Assembly: GCF_026250525.1 (NCBI RefSeq)
Contig: NZ_CP111043.1
Coordinates: 2,035,421-2,099,420, forward strand
Length of the DNA stretch: 64,000 nucleotides
Direction of reading: 5' to 3'
Origin: Chondrinema litorale
Lineage (GTDB): Bacteria; Bacteroidota; Bacteroidia; Cytophagales; Flammeovirgaceae
Part shown: one piece after another, positions 18,675 to 28,333 of the stretch
Numbering within the stretch: position 1 is the first letter of the stretch
How the letters are laid out: each line of letters starts with the position of its first letter
Notes under the pieces: model-generated
Databases searched by the model: none
Told to the model about the DNA's origin: nothing
The model's input: the letters and a program-made list of their open reading frames with translations, nothing else
Program-made: the position numbers and the translations under genes

Positions 18675-21470
18675 TTAATGTGCTTCTAACCAGTTATTCC
18701 CTGTGCCTGTTTCTACTTCCATTGGCACATCTAAAGTCAAAGCATTTTTCATCATTTCTGGAATCTGCTTCTTCATTAATTCAAGCTCATCTTTATGCAC
18801 GTCAAACACCAATTCATCATGCACCTGCATAATCATTTTACTTTGCAGCTTTTCTTTTTTCAGCCAATCGTTTATTTGAATCATGGCAATTTTAATCATG
18901 TCAGCAGCACTTCCTTGTATTGGTGCATTAATCGCGTTTCGCTCTGCAAAACCTCTAAGTGTATAGTTTCTTGAGTTGATGTCTCTTAAATATCTCTTTC
19001 TGCCAAGAATGGTTTCTACATATTCGTGTTCTCTACCAAAATTGATTATTTCATCCATATATTTTTTTATAGATGAAAACTCTTCGAAATAAGCTTCGAT
19101 CAATTCGCCAGCTTCTTTTCTTGGAATATTAAGACGTTGTGACAGACCGAAAGCAGAAATTCCATAGATTATACCAAAATTGGCGGTCTTTGCCTTTCTT
19201 CTCATCTCACCATCAACCTCTTCTAAAGGTACTTTATACAATTTACTTGCTGTAGTAGCGTGAATATCTCTGCCGTTTTTAAAAGCATCGATCATAACCT
19301 CATCTTTACTAAAGGCTGCCATTATACGCAGTTCGATTTGAGAATAATCGGCTGCCATTATAATATAGTCTTCGCTACGAGGAACAAAAGCTTTTCTAAT
19401 CTCTCTACCTCTATCTGTTCTAATTGGTATGTTTTGCAGGTTAGGGTTTGTAGAACTCAATCGACCTGTAGCTGCTACTGCTTGGTTGTATGAAGTATGA
19501 ATTAAACCATCTTTCGGACTAATAAGGGTTGGCAAGGCATCTACATAAGTAGATTTTAGTTTTTGCAATTGTCTGTAATCTAAAATCTGCTGAACAATGT
19601 CGTGCTCTTGCGATAAGGTAACCAAAATTTCTTCACCTGTTGCATATTGGCCAGACTTGGTCTTTTTCGGCTTATCAACCAGTTTTAACTTATCGAAAAG
19701 AATTTCGCCAAGCTGTTTTGGTGAGCCAATGTTAAATTCTTCACCAGCCTTTTCATAAATACCTTTCTCAAGCTCAGTTACATCATTCTGAATTTCTTCT
19801 GAATAATTTTTAAGCGCTGCTGTATCTATTTTCACACCATTTCTCTCAATATCTGAAAGCACTTCAACCAGTGGGCACTCAACATCAAAAAATAGTTTCT
19901 TAATTTTTTCTTCGCTGAGTAGGGGAGCAAAAACTTGTTTTAATTGCAATGTGATATCAGCATCCTCGCCTGCGTATTCTGTTACTAATACAGGATCGGC
20001 ATCTCGCATGCTTTTCTGCTTTTTACCTTTTTTACCAATAAGGGTTTCAATTGAAACAGGAGTGTAATTCAGATAAGTTTCTGCCAGTACATCCATATTA
20101 TGTCTCATATCTGGCTCTATGAGATAATGCGCCAACATGGTGTCAAAGATTTTTCCTTTGAGAGATACGCCGTAGTTTTCTAGCACAATTCTATCATACT
20201 TCACATTCTGGCCTATTTTCATAATTTTATCATTCTCGAAAACAGGTTTAAATATGTCTACAATTTGCTGAGCCTTTTCCTTATCTGACGGAACATTGAT
20301 ATAATAAGCCTCGCCAGTTACATAAGAAAATGAAATCCCTACCAACTCTGCCTCAAAAGGATCAAGGTTAGTTGTTTCAGTATCAAAACAGAATTCGTCC
20401 TGTTTGCTTAAGAAGTCTGCCAGTTCCAGCATTCTTTCTTCTTCGTCTACCAAATAGTAATTGTGTGCAACGCTACTAATATCTTTCTTTTCTGTTGGTA
20501 GAATTGTTTCTTCTTTCTCTTCTGCCTTTTCGAATAAAGACATTTGTCCACTACTAGCTGCTGTAGCTTTTGTTTTCTTTTTTGTAGCAGATTTTTCTTT
20601 GCCCATTATTCTATCGGCAAGAGTTCTAAACTCGAGCTCATCGAATAAGGTTTTCAGACTTTTTTCTTCAAATCCCTGATATACTAAATCTTCTTCCGAA
20701 TATTCTATTGGAACTTCTATATCAATCTTGGCTAATCTCTTTGAAAGTACCGCCAAGTCTGCATTTTCTTTTACACGCTCTTTTTGCTTGCCTTTAAGCT
20801 CATCTGCATGCTCGATAATTCCTTCTACAGTATCGTACTGTTCTAAAAGTTTGGCAGCGGTTTTAGGTCCAATTCCCGGAATACCTGGAATATTATCTAC
20901 ACTATCTCCTTGTAGACCTAGCATATCTACTACCTGATCTATTCGAGAAATATTCCACTTATTTAATACTTCTGGAATACCCATTACTTCAACACCATTA
21001 CCCATAAAAGCAGGCTTGTATAAGTAAATATGATCTTCTACCAACTGACCGTAGTCTTTATCTGGTGTCATCATAAATACTTCAAAATCGTGCTTAGACA
21101 TTTGCTTGGCAATGGTTCCAATTACATCATCCGCTTCGTAACCATCCAATTCTAAAACAGGTATTTGAAAAGCCTTAACCAGTTTTTTCACATAAGGAAC
21201 TGCTACCTGAATATCTTCCGGCTGGGCTTCTCGCTGCGCTTTGTATTCTTTATATTCTATATGTCTGAAAGTAGGTGCATGGGTATCAAATGCCACTCCA
21301 ATGTGCGAAGGCTTCTCTTTTCTAATAATCTCCCACAATGTATTGGTAAATCCCAATACGGCTCCGGTATTCATTCCTTTAGAATTGACACGAGGGTTTT
21401 TGCTAAAAGCAAAATGGGCACGATAAATCAGTGCCATGGCATCTAGTAAAAATAATTTTTTTGAGGGCAT
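18675..21470 (-). CDS. polA: DNA polymerase I
   Basis: The 931-residue enzyme works in repair and Okazaki fragment processing. The 5' nuclease domain occupies about 1-290 (YEADDVIGT, GDSVDNIPGIPGIGPKTA helix-hairpin-helix). After a Lys/Ala-rich linker (291-335), the 3'-5' exonuclease domain has its catalytic DTET at 363-366, so proofreading looks intact. The polymerase domain shows motif A AADYSQIELRI, motif B with RRKAKTANFGIIYGIS and motif C QVHDELVFDVH. It is of usual length and followed closely by the phosphatase gene. Confidence 0.97.
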   Translation of the reverse strand: MPSKKLFLLDAMALIYRAHFAFSKNPRVNSKGMNTGAVLGFTNTLWEIIRKEKPSHIGVAFDTHAPTFRHIEYKEYKAQREAQPEDIQVAVPYVKKLVKAFQIPVLELDGYEADDVIGTIAKQMSKHDFEVFMMTPDKDYGQLVEDHIYLYKPAFMGNGVEVMGIPEVLNKWNISRIDQVVDMLGLQGDSVDNIPGIPGIGPKTAAKLLEQYDTVEGIIEHADELKGKQKERVKENADLAVLSKRLAKIDIEVPIEYSEEDLVYQGFEEKSLKTLFDELEFRTLADRIMGKEKSATKKKTKATAASSGQMSLFEKAEEKEETILPTEKKDISSVAHNYYLVDEEERMLELADFLSKQDEFCFDTETTNLDPFEAELVGISFSYVTGEAYYINVPSDKEKAQQIVDIFKPVFENDKIMKIGQNVKYDRIVLENYGVSLKGKIFDTMLAHYLIEPDMRHNMDVLAETYLNYTPVSIETLIGKKGKKQKSMRDADPVLVTEYAGEDADITLQLKQVFAPLLSEEKIKKLFFDVECPLVEVLSDIERNGVKIDTAALKNYSEEIQNDVTELEKGIYEKAGEEFNIGSPKQLGEILFDKLKLVDKPKKTKSGQYATGEEILVTLSQEHDIVQQILDYRQLQKLKSTYVDALPTLISPKDGLIHTSYNQAVAATGRLSSTNPNLQNIPIRTDRGREIRKAFVPRSEDYIIMAADYSQIELRIMAAFSKDEVMIDAFKNGRDIHATTASKLYKVPLEEVDGEMRRKAKTANFGIIYGISAFGLSQRLNIPRKEAGELIEAYFEEFSSIKKYMDEIINFGREHEYVETILGRKRYLRDINSRNYTLRGFAERNAINAPIQGSAADMIKIAMIQINDWLKKEKLQSKMIMQVHDELVFDVHKDELELMKKQIPEMMKNALTLDVPMEVETGTGNNWLEAH

Positions 21471-21689
21471 CCTATGTTGTTTTCTTGTTGCGGAAATGTT
21501 TCTTCCTTTATCCTAACTGGCAAAATTAACACTTAAAACTTATCCACTTCAATAAAATCTGAATTTCGAGGCAACCGACTTGCAACGAATTGCATCTAAT
21601 GCTCAAATGTGAAATTTTAATCGCTTTAATAGTACTGTTTAAGCGATTTTCAGAATAATGTTTAAATAAATTTTTAAGTACTTGCTATT

Positions 21690-22829
21690 ATGAAAATCAG
21701 GCAATTTATAGTGTTGAGTTTTTTTCTTAGTGTTTTAATTTTTAATGAAACATACGCACAAGGTGTAAATATACCAGCCAAAACTTGGGGACTTAGCTTT
21801 GGTAACTCACCAAATTTTACTGGATTTAGATTTAACTACAGAGATAGAGATTTTGAAAAGGCCAATATTTTTTATCTAACTATTTGGGAGCCTTATACCA
21901 AGTTTAATGAAGGTTCTGTAGATGGCGTGGTAAATGGTTTGGCTGTTGGTTTACCAATAGTAAGAACAGGAACTATTAATGGTATTGCCGTTGGTATTGG
22001 AATGAGTGCAGACAACGACATGAATGGTATTAATGTGGGAGTTCTTGGAGCTGGTACTGGAGATGATATGAACGGTATCAACATTGGTGGACTTGGTATT
22101 GGTAGTGGTGGAAATTTGAAAGGGTTTAATGTTGGTGGTCTTGGACTTGGTTCAGGAGATGACATTAGTGGAATTACTCTCGCAGGTTTAGGAGCTGGTG
22201 CTGGTGGTGATATTTACGGAATTACAGCAGCTGGTTTAGGTTTAGGAGCTAGTGGCGATATTAATGGAATTAGCTTCGGTGGACTTGGAATGGGAGCAGG
22301 AGGAAGTATTAAAGGAATTTCCTTTGCTGCTCTTGGACTTGGAGCTAAAGAAAACATTACTGGTATAAACCTTTCTTTTATTGGTATAGGTGCAGGAGAA
22401 AACCTTACCGGACTTAATATATCTGGTATAGGCTTAGGAGCTGGTGAAGAATTAAAAGGAATCAATATTACAGGTATTGGAATGGGTGCTGGTGAAAAAA
22501 TAACTGGGATTAACATTGCTGGTATCGGAATAGGAAGCAAAAAAGTATATGGACTGAATATAGCAGTTGTTGGAGTAGGAGGAGAGGAAATTAAAGGAAT
22601 TACGATTGCCCCTGCACATGTAAAGATTGAAAATGATGGAACGCTATCTGGACTTTCAGTAAGTGCTTACCATAAAGTAAAAGGAACACAAAAAGGATTA
22701 ACTATCGGTGTTTTTAACTATACCAAAAATATAAAAGGTTTACAGTTAGGACTATTAAATTATGTAGCTAGCAACCCAAAAGGATTAAGGTTACTCCCAG
22801 TATTTAATGCTAATTTCAGTAAAAATTAA
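21690..22829 (+). CDS. Exported glycine-rich 16-residue-repeat protein (LA_2272-like surface repeat protein)
   Basis: A signal peptide (residues 1-23, ending TYAQ) is followed by a short beta domain and then about 14 tandem units of 15-16 residues from residue 82 to about 303. The unit reads roughly x-G-I-N-I-x-G-L-G-x-G-A-G-x-x-I, with the Gly-Ile-Asn start and Gly-x-Gly core strictly phased. The tail (KGLTIGVFNYTKNIKGLQLG) resembles the repeats of the LA_2272 surface-repeat family. A regular beta-solenoid or barrel of short strands is likely. Function unknown. Its stop codon overlaps that of the converging kinase gene. Confidence 0.75.
   Translation: MKIRQFIVLSFFLSVLIFNETYAQGVNIPAKTWGLSFGNSPNFTGFRFNYRDRDFEKANIFYLTIWEPYTKFNEGSVDGVVNGLAVGLPIVRTGTINGIAVGIGMSADNDMNGINVGVLGAGTGDDMNGINIGGLGIGSGGNLKGFNVGGLGLGSGDDISGITLAGLGAGAGGDIYGITAAGLGLGASGDINGISFGGLGMGAGGSIKGISFAALGLGAKENITGINLSFIGIGAGENLTGLNISGIGLGAGEELKGINITGIGMGAGEKITGINIAGIGIGSKKVYGLNIAVVGVGGEEIKGITIAPAHVKIENDGTLSGLSVSAYHKVKGTQKGLTIGVFNYTKNIKGLQLGLLNYVASNPKGLRLLPVFNANFSKN
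21933..22601 (+). repeat. In-frame tandem repeat, 48 bp unit (16 residues)
   Basis: Units begin at residues 82, 97, 112 and then every 16 residues through 272, with slightly shorter (15) units at both ends. Codon-level divergence between units is considerable, so the array is old and held by selection on the protein rather than by recent slippage. Confidence 0.85.
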
Positions 22830-24319
22830 TCAACACTTTTTTCTGAATAGCTAGCCACCTCAGGCATAAACTTTACAAAGCTGTTGTAAGACTTTTTGTA
22901 GAGTTTATGCTTTTCTTTATCAGGGTTATATTTTTTGCCATCAAAATGATCTTTAGCACTTATACCTTCTTCCAATCCTAAAGCTCGTAAACTCAAAATA
23001 GCGGCACCTCTGGCAGCACTGGCTGTACCATCGTCTACCTCTACTTTGCAATTAGATATGTCGGCTAACATCTGTAACCAAAAGTCTGATTTTGTAAAAC
23101 CTCCACTTGCCTTAATTGTAACTGGCTTCGGATGCAAATCTGAAACAGTGCCCATTACATAACAAAGGTTATATAATACACCTTCCATTACGGCTCTAGC
23201 CACTTGTTTTTTCCCATGTTTGATGGTGAGACCTAAAAATGCGCCATCAATATCTGGTTTCCAAAATGGAGCTCTTTCTCCTTGTAGGTATGGAAAAAAG
23301 AGTAAACCTGATGCTCCTGGTTCACTAGCTTCTGCCAACTTGGTTATTTCTACTGGTGAAAGCGGTTTATCTTCATCACCAAACATCTCTTTACCTAACC
23401 ACTCTAATGCTACTCCACCTGTATTAATCGCTCCACCATGCACATAATATCCTTCATCTAACTTATAAGAGAAAAGTCGCATCTGTTTATCTGTAATAAA
23501 CTTATCTGAAACAGTTCTTACTGCACCACTTGTACCTATGGAAATGGAATAAATACCAACTTCGGTAGCATTGTCTCCCAAATTCGATAAACAACCATCA
23601 CTACCACCTGAGATTAATGTAAAATCTTTAGGCAACTGTAGCTCATCTGCCATTTCTTTAATTAAAGGAACTTGTTTGGTTGGCTCTGTAATTACAGAAA
23701 GCTTATCCTCATCTATACCAATCAATTTTAAAACATCTGGATGCCAACAGTTTTTTTCTGGTTGAAACATGCCAGAAGCTGAAGCAATTGAGTAGTCAAT
23801 TACATACTTAGCTGTAAGCTTATGAATGATATATTCTTTGATGGATACAAATTTGGCAGCTTTATCAAATACTTCTGATTGCTGTTCTTTAAACCAAAGC
23901 AGCTTGCAAAGCGGAGACATCGGATGGATTGGCGTACCTGTCTCTCTATAAAGCTTCATCCCTTTATCTGTTTTTCTTAAATCATAGGCAATTTGCTTAC
24001 TTCTTAGGTCAGACCAGAGTAGGGCTTTGTGTAGGGAAGAACCTTGTTTATCAACTGGAATAATGCTGTGCATACCAGCACTAAAACTCAAAGAAAGTGG
24101 ATTTGAAAACTTTTTACTCATCTTCAAAATACCAGCTTTCACTTTTTGCCATACTTCTTCTGCTTCTTGTTCGCTTTCGCCTTCGGCAGGTCTGTAAGTA
24201 TGAACTTCCGTTTCTTCCAGATAGTGGATTTCTAGATTTTTATCAAATACTACAAACTTAATGGCTGTAGTACCTATATCGAGAGCAAATAAACAGGGTG
24301 TATCTTCAATGGAAGCCAT
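22826..24319 (-). CDS. gntK: FGGY-family carbohydrate kinase, probable gluconokinase
   Basis: A 497-residue sugar kinase with the actin-like ATPase fold. FALDIGTTAIKFVVFD (about 11-26) is the phosphate-1 loop, and the C-terminal FGGY signature region appears as GASGLLFFPYLQGERAPFW. The segment TGTPIHPMSPLCKLLWFK (about 128-145) is characteristic of the GntK-type gluconate kinases, which make 6-phosphogluconate. No gluconate permease or regulator lies nearby, and xylulose or another sugar remains possible. It starts six bases after the gldA stop on the same strand, suggesting co-transcription. Confidence 0.8.
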   Translation of the reverse strand: MASIEDTPCLFALDIGTTAIKFVVFDKNLEIHYLEETEVHTYRPAEGESEQEAEEVWQKVKAGILKMSKKFSNPLSLSFSAGMHSIIPVDKQGSSLHKALLWSDLRSKQIAYDLRKTDKGMKLYRETGTPIHPMSPLCKLLWFKEQQSEVFDKAAKFVSIKEYIIHKLTAKYVIDYSIASASGMFQPEKNCWHPDVLKLIGIDEDKLSVITEPTKQVPLIKEMADELQLPKDFTLISGGSDGCLSNLGDNATEVGIYSISIGTSGAVRTVSDKFITDKQMRLFSYKLDEGYYVHGGAINTGGVALEWLGKEMFGDEDKPLSPVEITKLAEASEPGASGLLFFPYLQGERAPFWKPDIDGAFLGLTIKHGKKQVARAVMEGVLYNLCYVMGTVSDLHPKPVTIKASGGFTKSDFWLQMLADISNCKVEVDDGTASAARGAAILSLRALGLEEGISAKDHFDGKKYNPDKEKHKLYKKSYNSFVKFMPEVASYSEKSVD

Positions 24320-24325
24320 CCATGA

Positions 24326-25243
24326 CTATTTTTTACGGGTAAGGTTTTGGAATATATTTTCAAGTGATACTTCTTCTTGACTTAAACCTGTAATTACCCA
24401 GTTACTGGCTACTGCTTTTCTAAAAATATCACCCCTTATATCAGTATCAGGAACTGCTTTTATGATATATGATTTTTCTCCTTTCTCTTCAAAATCAAGT
24501 ACACCTTCTACATCTTTTACCGAAGAAATATCTGCCGGACTTTCCAGTTCAAGCATAATTTTTATTTCACGTGTTTCGGAAGTTCTAAGTTTACCAACTT
24601 GATTGTCGGCCACAATTTCTCCTGAATTTATAATGATTACTCTATCACAAAGTGCTTGTACCTCCTGCATGATATGCGTTGAGAAGATAACCGTTTTGTG
24701 TACAGCAATGTTTTTAATCACCTGCCTAATCTCCTGAATCTGGTTTGGGTCTAAACCGGTAGTAGGTTCATCCAGAATTAAAACGTTAGGATCGTGAATA
24801 AGTGCCTGAGCCAAACCCACACGTTGTCTGTAACCTTTAGAAAGCGAACCTATTTTTTTGCTTTTTTCTTTTTCGAGCCCAACCAAATCAATCATATCAG
24901 CAGTTTTGCTTTTAGCATTGCTACCAGTTATTTTATGCATAGAAGCAATAAACTTCAAATACTCCTGCACATACATGTCTAAGTATAATGGATTGTGCTC
25001 TGGGAGGTAACCTACATTTTTTCGAACTTCTATTGGCTGTTCGGTTACTTTATATCCACACACTTCTACATTACCTTCTGTAGGTGGTAAGTAACAGGTA
25101 GTAATTTTCATTGTTGTAGATTTACCTGCTCCATTTGGACCAAGAAAACCCAGAATTTCGCCTTCACGCGCTTCGAATGAAATATTATCAACTGCTTTTT
25201 GCTTTCCGTAAATTTTGGTGAGGTTAGAAACTACAATACTCAT
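24326..25243 (-). CDS. gldA: Gliding-motility-associated ABC transporter ATPase GldA
   Basis: The 305-residue ABC ATPase has Walker A GPNGAGKST (about 34-42), signature LSKGYRQRVG (about 132-141), Walker B VLILDEPTTGLDPNQ (about 154-168) and a switch His in STHIMQEV. The block GYLPEHNPLYLDMYVQEYL matches the GldA family closely, and the C-terminal domain of about 75 residues is the usual GldA extension. GldA works with the membrane proteins GldF and GldG, needed for gliding in Flavobacterium. Those are not adjacent here. A different ABC-2-type exporter partner cannot be excluded. Confidence 0.82.
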   Translation of the reverse strand: MSIVVSNLTKIYGKQKAVDNISFEAREGEILGFLGPNGAGKSTTMKITTCYLPPTEGNVEVCGYKVTEQPIEVRKNVGYLPEHNPLYLDMYVQEYLKFIASMHKITGSNAKSKTADMIDLVGLEKEKSKKIGSLSKGYRQRVGLAQALIHDPNVLILDEPTTGLDPNQIQEIRQVIKNIAVHKTVIFSTHIMQEVQALCDRVIIINSGEIVADNQVGKLRTSETREIKIMLELESPADISSVKDVEGVLDFEEKGEKSYIIKAVPDTDIRGDIFRKAVASNWVITGLSQEEVSLENIFQNLTRKK

Positions 25244-25279
25244 AGATAAAAAAATATATAAACAGGCTACAAAAAGAAA

Positions 25280-26491
25280 TCAGGAATTTGAGATTTTATT
25301 GTGATAATACCATATGTAAAATGCCCTAATACCTAAAGCTATTACCACAGGAAACACCGAATAATGCAAAGGTTGTGGTAAAAAGAACCAAGATATTACT
25401 AAAAGCAACAACACAATGGCGGTCGCTAAAGCATAAGTATTTACCCAATTTTTAAAACTCTTTTTCAATACAAAAATGGCAAATACCAAGTGAGTCGGAA
25501 ATGCCCAAATAATATTGAGATTACCATGCGTTGCTTTATGATCTGTTAAAAACCAAAGGAAAAACAAAAGCAAACCAATTAATCCGGCAATGAGGAATAA
25601 TGTAAAATCTAACCACTTTGCTCTCTTCTTTTTAAAGAAATCGAGATAAGTTAAACCTATCACCAAAACTAGTAATGCGCCAAATACCATTCCCGGGCCA
25701 ATAATCGTCCCGTTTCCATCATCTGGCGTTGCTTCAAAAGCAACCCTGGTGGTACTTACTAAAGGTTCTGTTTCTCCATTATGGGTGATTTTTGCCTTAG
25801 CAAATTGTATTTCTACATAATATGGCAAAAACATGTATTGATACCTTGTAGCTATTTTGTCGGTTGGTAAACCCAAAGCCAAATCGATACCTAAATCTCC
25901 CCATCTGTGATTTACAAGGCGAGGTTCTATTAGATCTCTAAAAGAGCGATCTTCTTCAGTAGGAGATCTATCAAATTCAACTTTATCACCTAAAGACTCC
26001 TCTACAACTAATGGAATTTTAGTTGCACAGTTATCGTAAAAAAAGTCGTAGAGGTAATAGCGATTTTCTGGAAGGTAATTAGTCTCTAAATAATCAAAAA
26101 CCTTTTGTCTTTCAACAGAATCTAGATTGAGCACCTGCTCAGTTAATGATCTATTATAATGTTGATATGCTGCCAGAAAACGCTTGTAATCTCTTTTAGC
26201 CAACATATAATTTAACTTCCCTCTTGCAAACTTCAAATAAAAATTAGGTGCATCAAAATCAAAAACTCCATAATCGTATATCCAATCAATCCGGTTCATT
26301 GGATCAAACACACGAAAAGCACTATGACCAAACTGTGTGAATAGTTCATCATCTGCACCACCAGGAGCAATGGTAAACACACTAATTTTTGCTCTGTGAG
26401 ATAGTTTAACCTGTGCTTGTGCCGAAGCTAGCTGAAAAACTAATGCTATTAATAAGAATAAATGAAAGCTGTTTTTATATGAAATGCGCAT
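25280..26491 (-). CDS. DUF4105 (Lnb N-terminal domain) membrane protein, possible lipoprotein N-acyltransferase
   Basis: A 403-residue protein with a signal peptide or first helix (residues 8-27), a periplasmic DUF4105 domain (about 30-245) and four membrane helices in the C-terminal third (about 265-395). The domain keeps its conserved His in FGHSAFRVFDP (about residue 55) and Cys in YDNCATKIP (about residue 155), the pair expected of a thiol acyl-transfer or NlpC/P60-like enzyme. The same domain forms the N-terminal part of Lnb, the lipoprotein N-acyltransferase of Bacteroides. Function here is by family inference. It is encoded 36 bases upstream of gldA. Confidence 0.75.
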   Translation of the reverse strand: MRISYKNSFHLFLLIALVFQLASAQAQVKLSHRAKISVFTIAPGGADDELFTQFGHSAFRVFDPMNRIDWIYDYGVFDFDAPNFYLKFARGKLNYMLAKRDYKRFLAAYQHYNRSLTEQVLNLDSVERQKVFDYLETNYLPENRYYLYDFFYDNCATKIPLVVEESLGDKVEFDRSPTEEDRSFRDLIEPRLVNHRWGDLGIDLALGLPTDKIATRYQYMFLPYYVEIQFAKAKITHNGETEPLVSTTRVAFEATPDDGNGTIIGPGMVFGALLVLVIGLTYLDFFKKKRAKWLDFTLFLIAGLIGLLLFFLWFLTDHKATHGNLNIIWAFPTHLVFAIFVLKKSFKNWVNTYALATAIVLLLLVISWFFLPQPLHYSVFPVVIALGIRAFYIWYYHNKISNS

Positions 26492-26691
26492 GTATCAAAA
26501 AAATATACCGTAAATATATCTATTACTATCAATGCAAAAAGTCTGATTACTATTAATTTCTCTTCAAGTTTTTGATTCAAAGACTCATCTTCTGTAAAAA
26601 CAGTATTAAAAAAATATGAATACTTTTAAAAAAGCGCTTTTTAAAAAAACTCAGCTACAATTTTACGTATCTTTCAGAAAAGATTTTTTGC

Positions 26692-27222
26692 ATGAAGAAC
26701 AAGCGCCTTACATTGCTTTTAACAATTTCAATTTTCGTTGCTTTAGCATTGCTCATCTTTTTTAATATTAGAAATGACGATTCTTTTCCTGTTTACACAC
26801 TAGAACAAGCTCAAAAAAAGAAACTGCTCTTAAGCCAGTATAATACTTTTACCCCAGTTGATAGCAGCAATAATTTTCCTCTTGAAGAAAGTATTATAAA
26901 CTCTGCATACAGTTATTCAATTCCCGAAAACAATAGTTTTTTAGATCGAGTTTTATCAGAAAAAGCTAATCCATCTCAGCAACCAAATGTACTTTTATTA
27001 AAAACAAGTGAAAACCTTGAGGAACAAGGTACTTTCTTTGCTATTGACAATAAAGGCAAAACAGGAAATATTTTTTCGGGCGACAGCATTTATGCTATTG
27101 AACTTTTTGAACCTAATTTCTTTAATCGAGACTCACTAAAACTTTATTTATTTAAGATAGAAAAGCTCGAAGAGAAATATATAAGAACTCTTAAAGATTC
27201 TATATGGCTCAAAAAACAGTAA
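26692..27222 (+). CDS. Membrane-anchored hypothetical protein
   Basis: The 176-residue protein starts with a clear hydrophobic anchor (about residues 6-24, LTLLLTISIFVALALLIFF) and then a polar domain without cysteines that is probably periplasmic. I recognise no family. It stands alone between the DUF4105 gene (divergent) and moxR, 118 bases away. Confidence 0.6.
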   Translation: MKNKRLTLLLTISIFVALALLIFFNIRNDDSFPVYTLEQAQKKKLLLSQYNTFTPVDSSNNFPLEESIINSAYSYSIPENNSFLDRVLSEKANPSQQPNVLLLKTSENLEEQGTFFAIDNKGKTGNIFSGDSIYAIELFEPNFFNRDSLKLYLFKIEKLEEKYIRTLKDSIWLKKQ

Positions 27223-27297
27223 ATTAATTTGTTTTTACCCTGAAATTACTTTTTACCGTTCATCTAAGCTATATTTCGGTTTTAGAAGGGCATCGAT

Positions 27298-27305
27298 TAG
27301 TTTTG
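27298..27305 (+). promoter_or_regulatory. Candidate -7 element for moxR
   Basis: TAGTTTTG matches the Bacteroidota TAnnTTTG -7 consensus exactly and lies 36 bases before the moxR ATG. The -33 element at the right distance is only TTC, so this is weak support. Confidence 0.3.
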
Positions 27306-27340
27306 CTCATCAAATTTTTTTGTAAGCTATTTTTTATCAG

Positions 27341-28330
27341 ATGACTGAGTTCGCAAATACTGAAAATACACACACCCTGCATGAGAAAATTAAGCAGGTT
27401 ATTACAGAAGTTGGAAAAATTGTAGTTGGTCAAGAATACATGGTTAACAGACTATTGGTGGGACTTTTTACAAATGGCCACGTGCTGTTAGAAGGTGTTC
27501 CTGGACTAGCAAAAACACTTACTGTAAATACACTTTCTAAAGTTTTACAATCAGACTTTCAGCGTATACAGTTTACACCAGACCTTTTACCTGCCGACCT
27601 TATCGGTACAATGATATATAACCAACGTGATGGGCAGTTTGAGGTAAAAAAAGGCCCTATTTTCTCTAACTTAATTCTTGCTGATGAGATAAACCGTTCT
27701 CCTGCAAAAGTACAAGCTGCTTTACTCGAAGCGATGCAGGAAAGACAGGTAACAATTGGTGAAACTACTTTTAAATTAGACAAGCCTTTCTTAGTACTTG
27801 CTACTCAAAACCCAGTAGATCAAGAAGGTACTTATCCATTGCCAGAAGCTCAGGTTGACCGTTTTATGCTTAAAATTTACATTTCTTATCCTTCTAAAGA
27901 AGACGAAATGGAAGTAATGCGTAGAATGTCTAATATTTCTTTTAATACTCAAATTAATCAGATACTTACTAAACAAGACATCTTTGCCATAAGAGATGCT
28001 GTAAACCAAGTGTCTATTTCTGAGAGTCTTGAGAAATATATTATTGAGTTAATTTTTGCCACTCGTTTCCCTAAAGACTTTGGTTTAAATGAGCTTTCGG
28101 AATACATTCAGTTTGGTGCATCGCCAAGGGCTTCTATTAACTTAAACAGAGCTGCAAAAGCAATTGCATTTTTAGAGGGCAGAAACTATGTACTTCCTGA
28201 AGATATTAAAGAAGTGGCTTATGATGTACTTAACCATAGAATTTTGCTGAATTATGAAGCAGAAGCTGATGGTATATCTTCAAAATATATAGTAGAATCC
28301 ATTCTTAAAAAGATTGAAATAAATAAGTAA
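27341..28330 (+). CDS. MoxR-family AAA+ ATPase
   Basis: The 329-residue protein has Walker A EGVPGLAKT (about 52-60), Walker B LILADEINRSPAKVQAALLEAMQERQVTI (sensor and helical insert characteristic of the MoxR clade; residues about 110-138), and sensor 1 ATQNPVDQEGTYPLPEAQ. MoxR proteins are chaperone-like ATPases acting on metal-containing or von Willebrand-type proteins. The usual DUF58, VWA and BatABD neighbours are missing here; rsmI follows three bases later. Confidence 0.9.
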   Translation: MTEFANTENTHTLHEKIKQVITEVGKIVVGQEYMVNRLLVGLFTNGHVLLEGVPGLAKTLTVNTLSKVLQSDFQRIQFTPDLLPADLIGTMIYNQRDGQFEVKKGPIFSNLILADEINRSPAKVQAALLEAMQERQVTIGETTFKLDKPFLVLATQNPVDQEGTYPLPEAQVDRFMLKIYISYPSKEDEMEVMRRMSNISFNTQINQILTKQDIFAIRDAVNQVSISESLEKYIIELIFATRFPKDFGLNELSEYIQFGASPRASINLNRAAKAIAFLEGRNYVLPEDIKEVAYDVLNHRILLNYEAEADGISSKYIVESILKKIEINK

Positions 28331-28333
28331 TTG

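Noticed and set aside
21893..22540. Two minus-strand ORFs, proline-rich
   Set aside because: They are antisense shadows of the glycine-rich repeat gene; the Pro-rich composition is just the complement of Gly codons.
21933..22601. Regular 48-bp repeats resembling a CRISPR-like array
   Set aside because: No unique spacers; the repeats are in frame and diverge as codons, so they are protein repeats.
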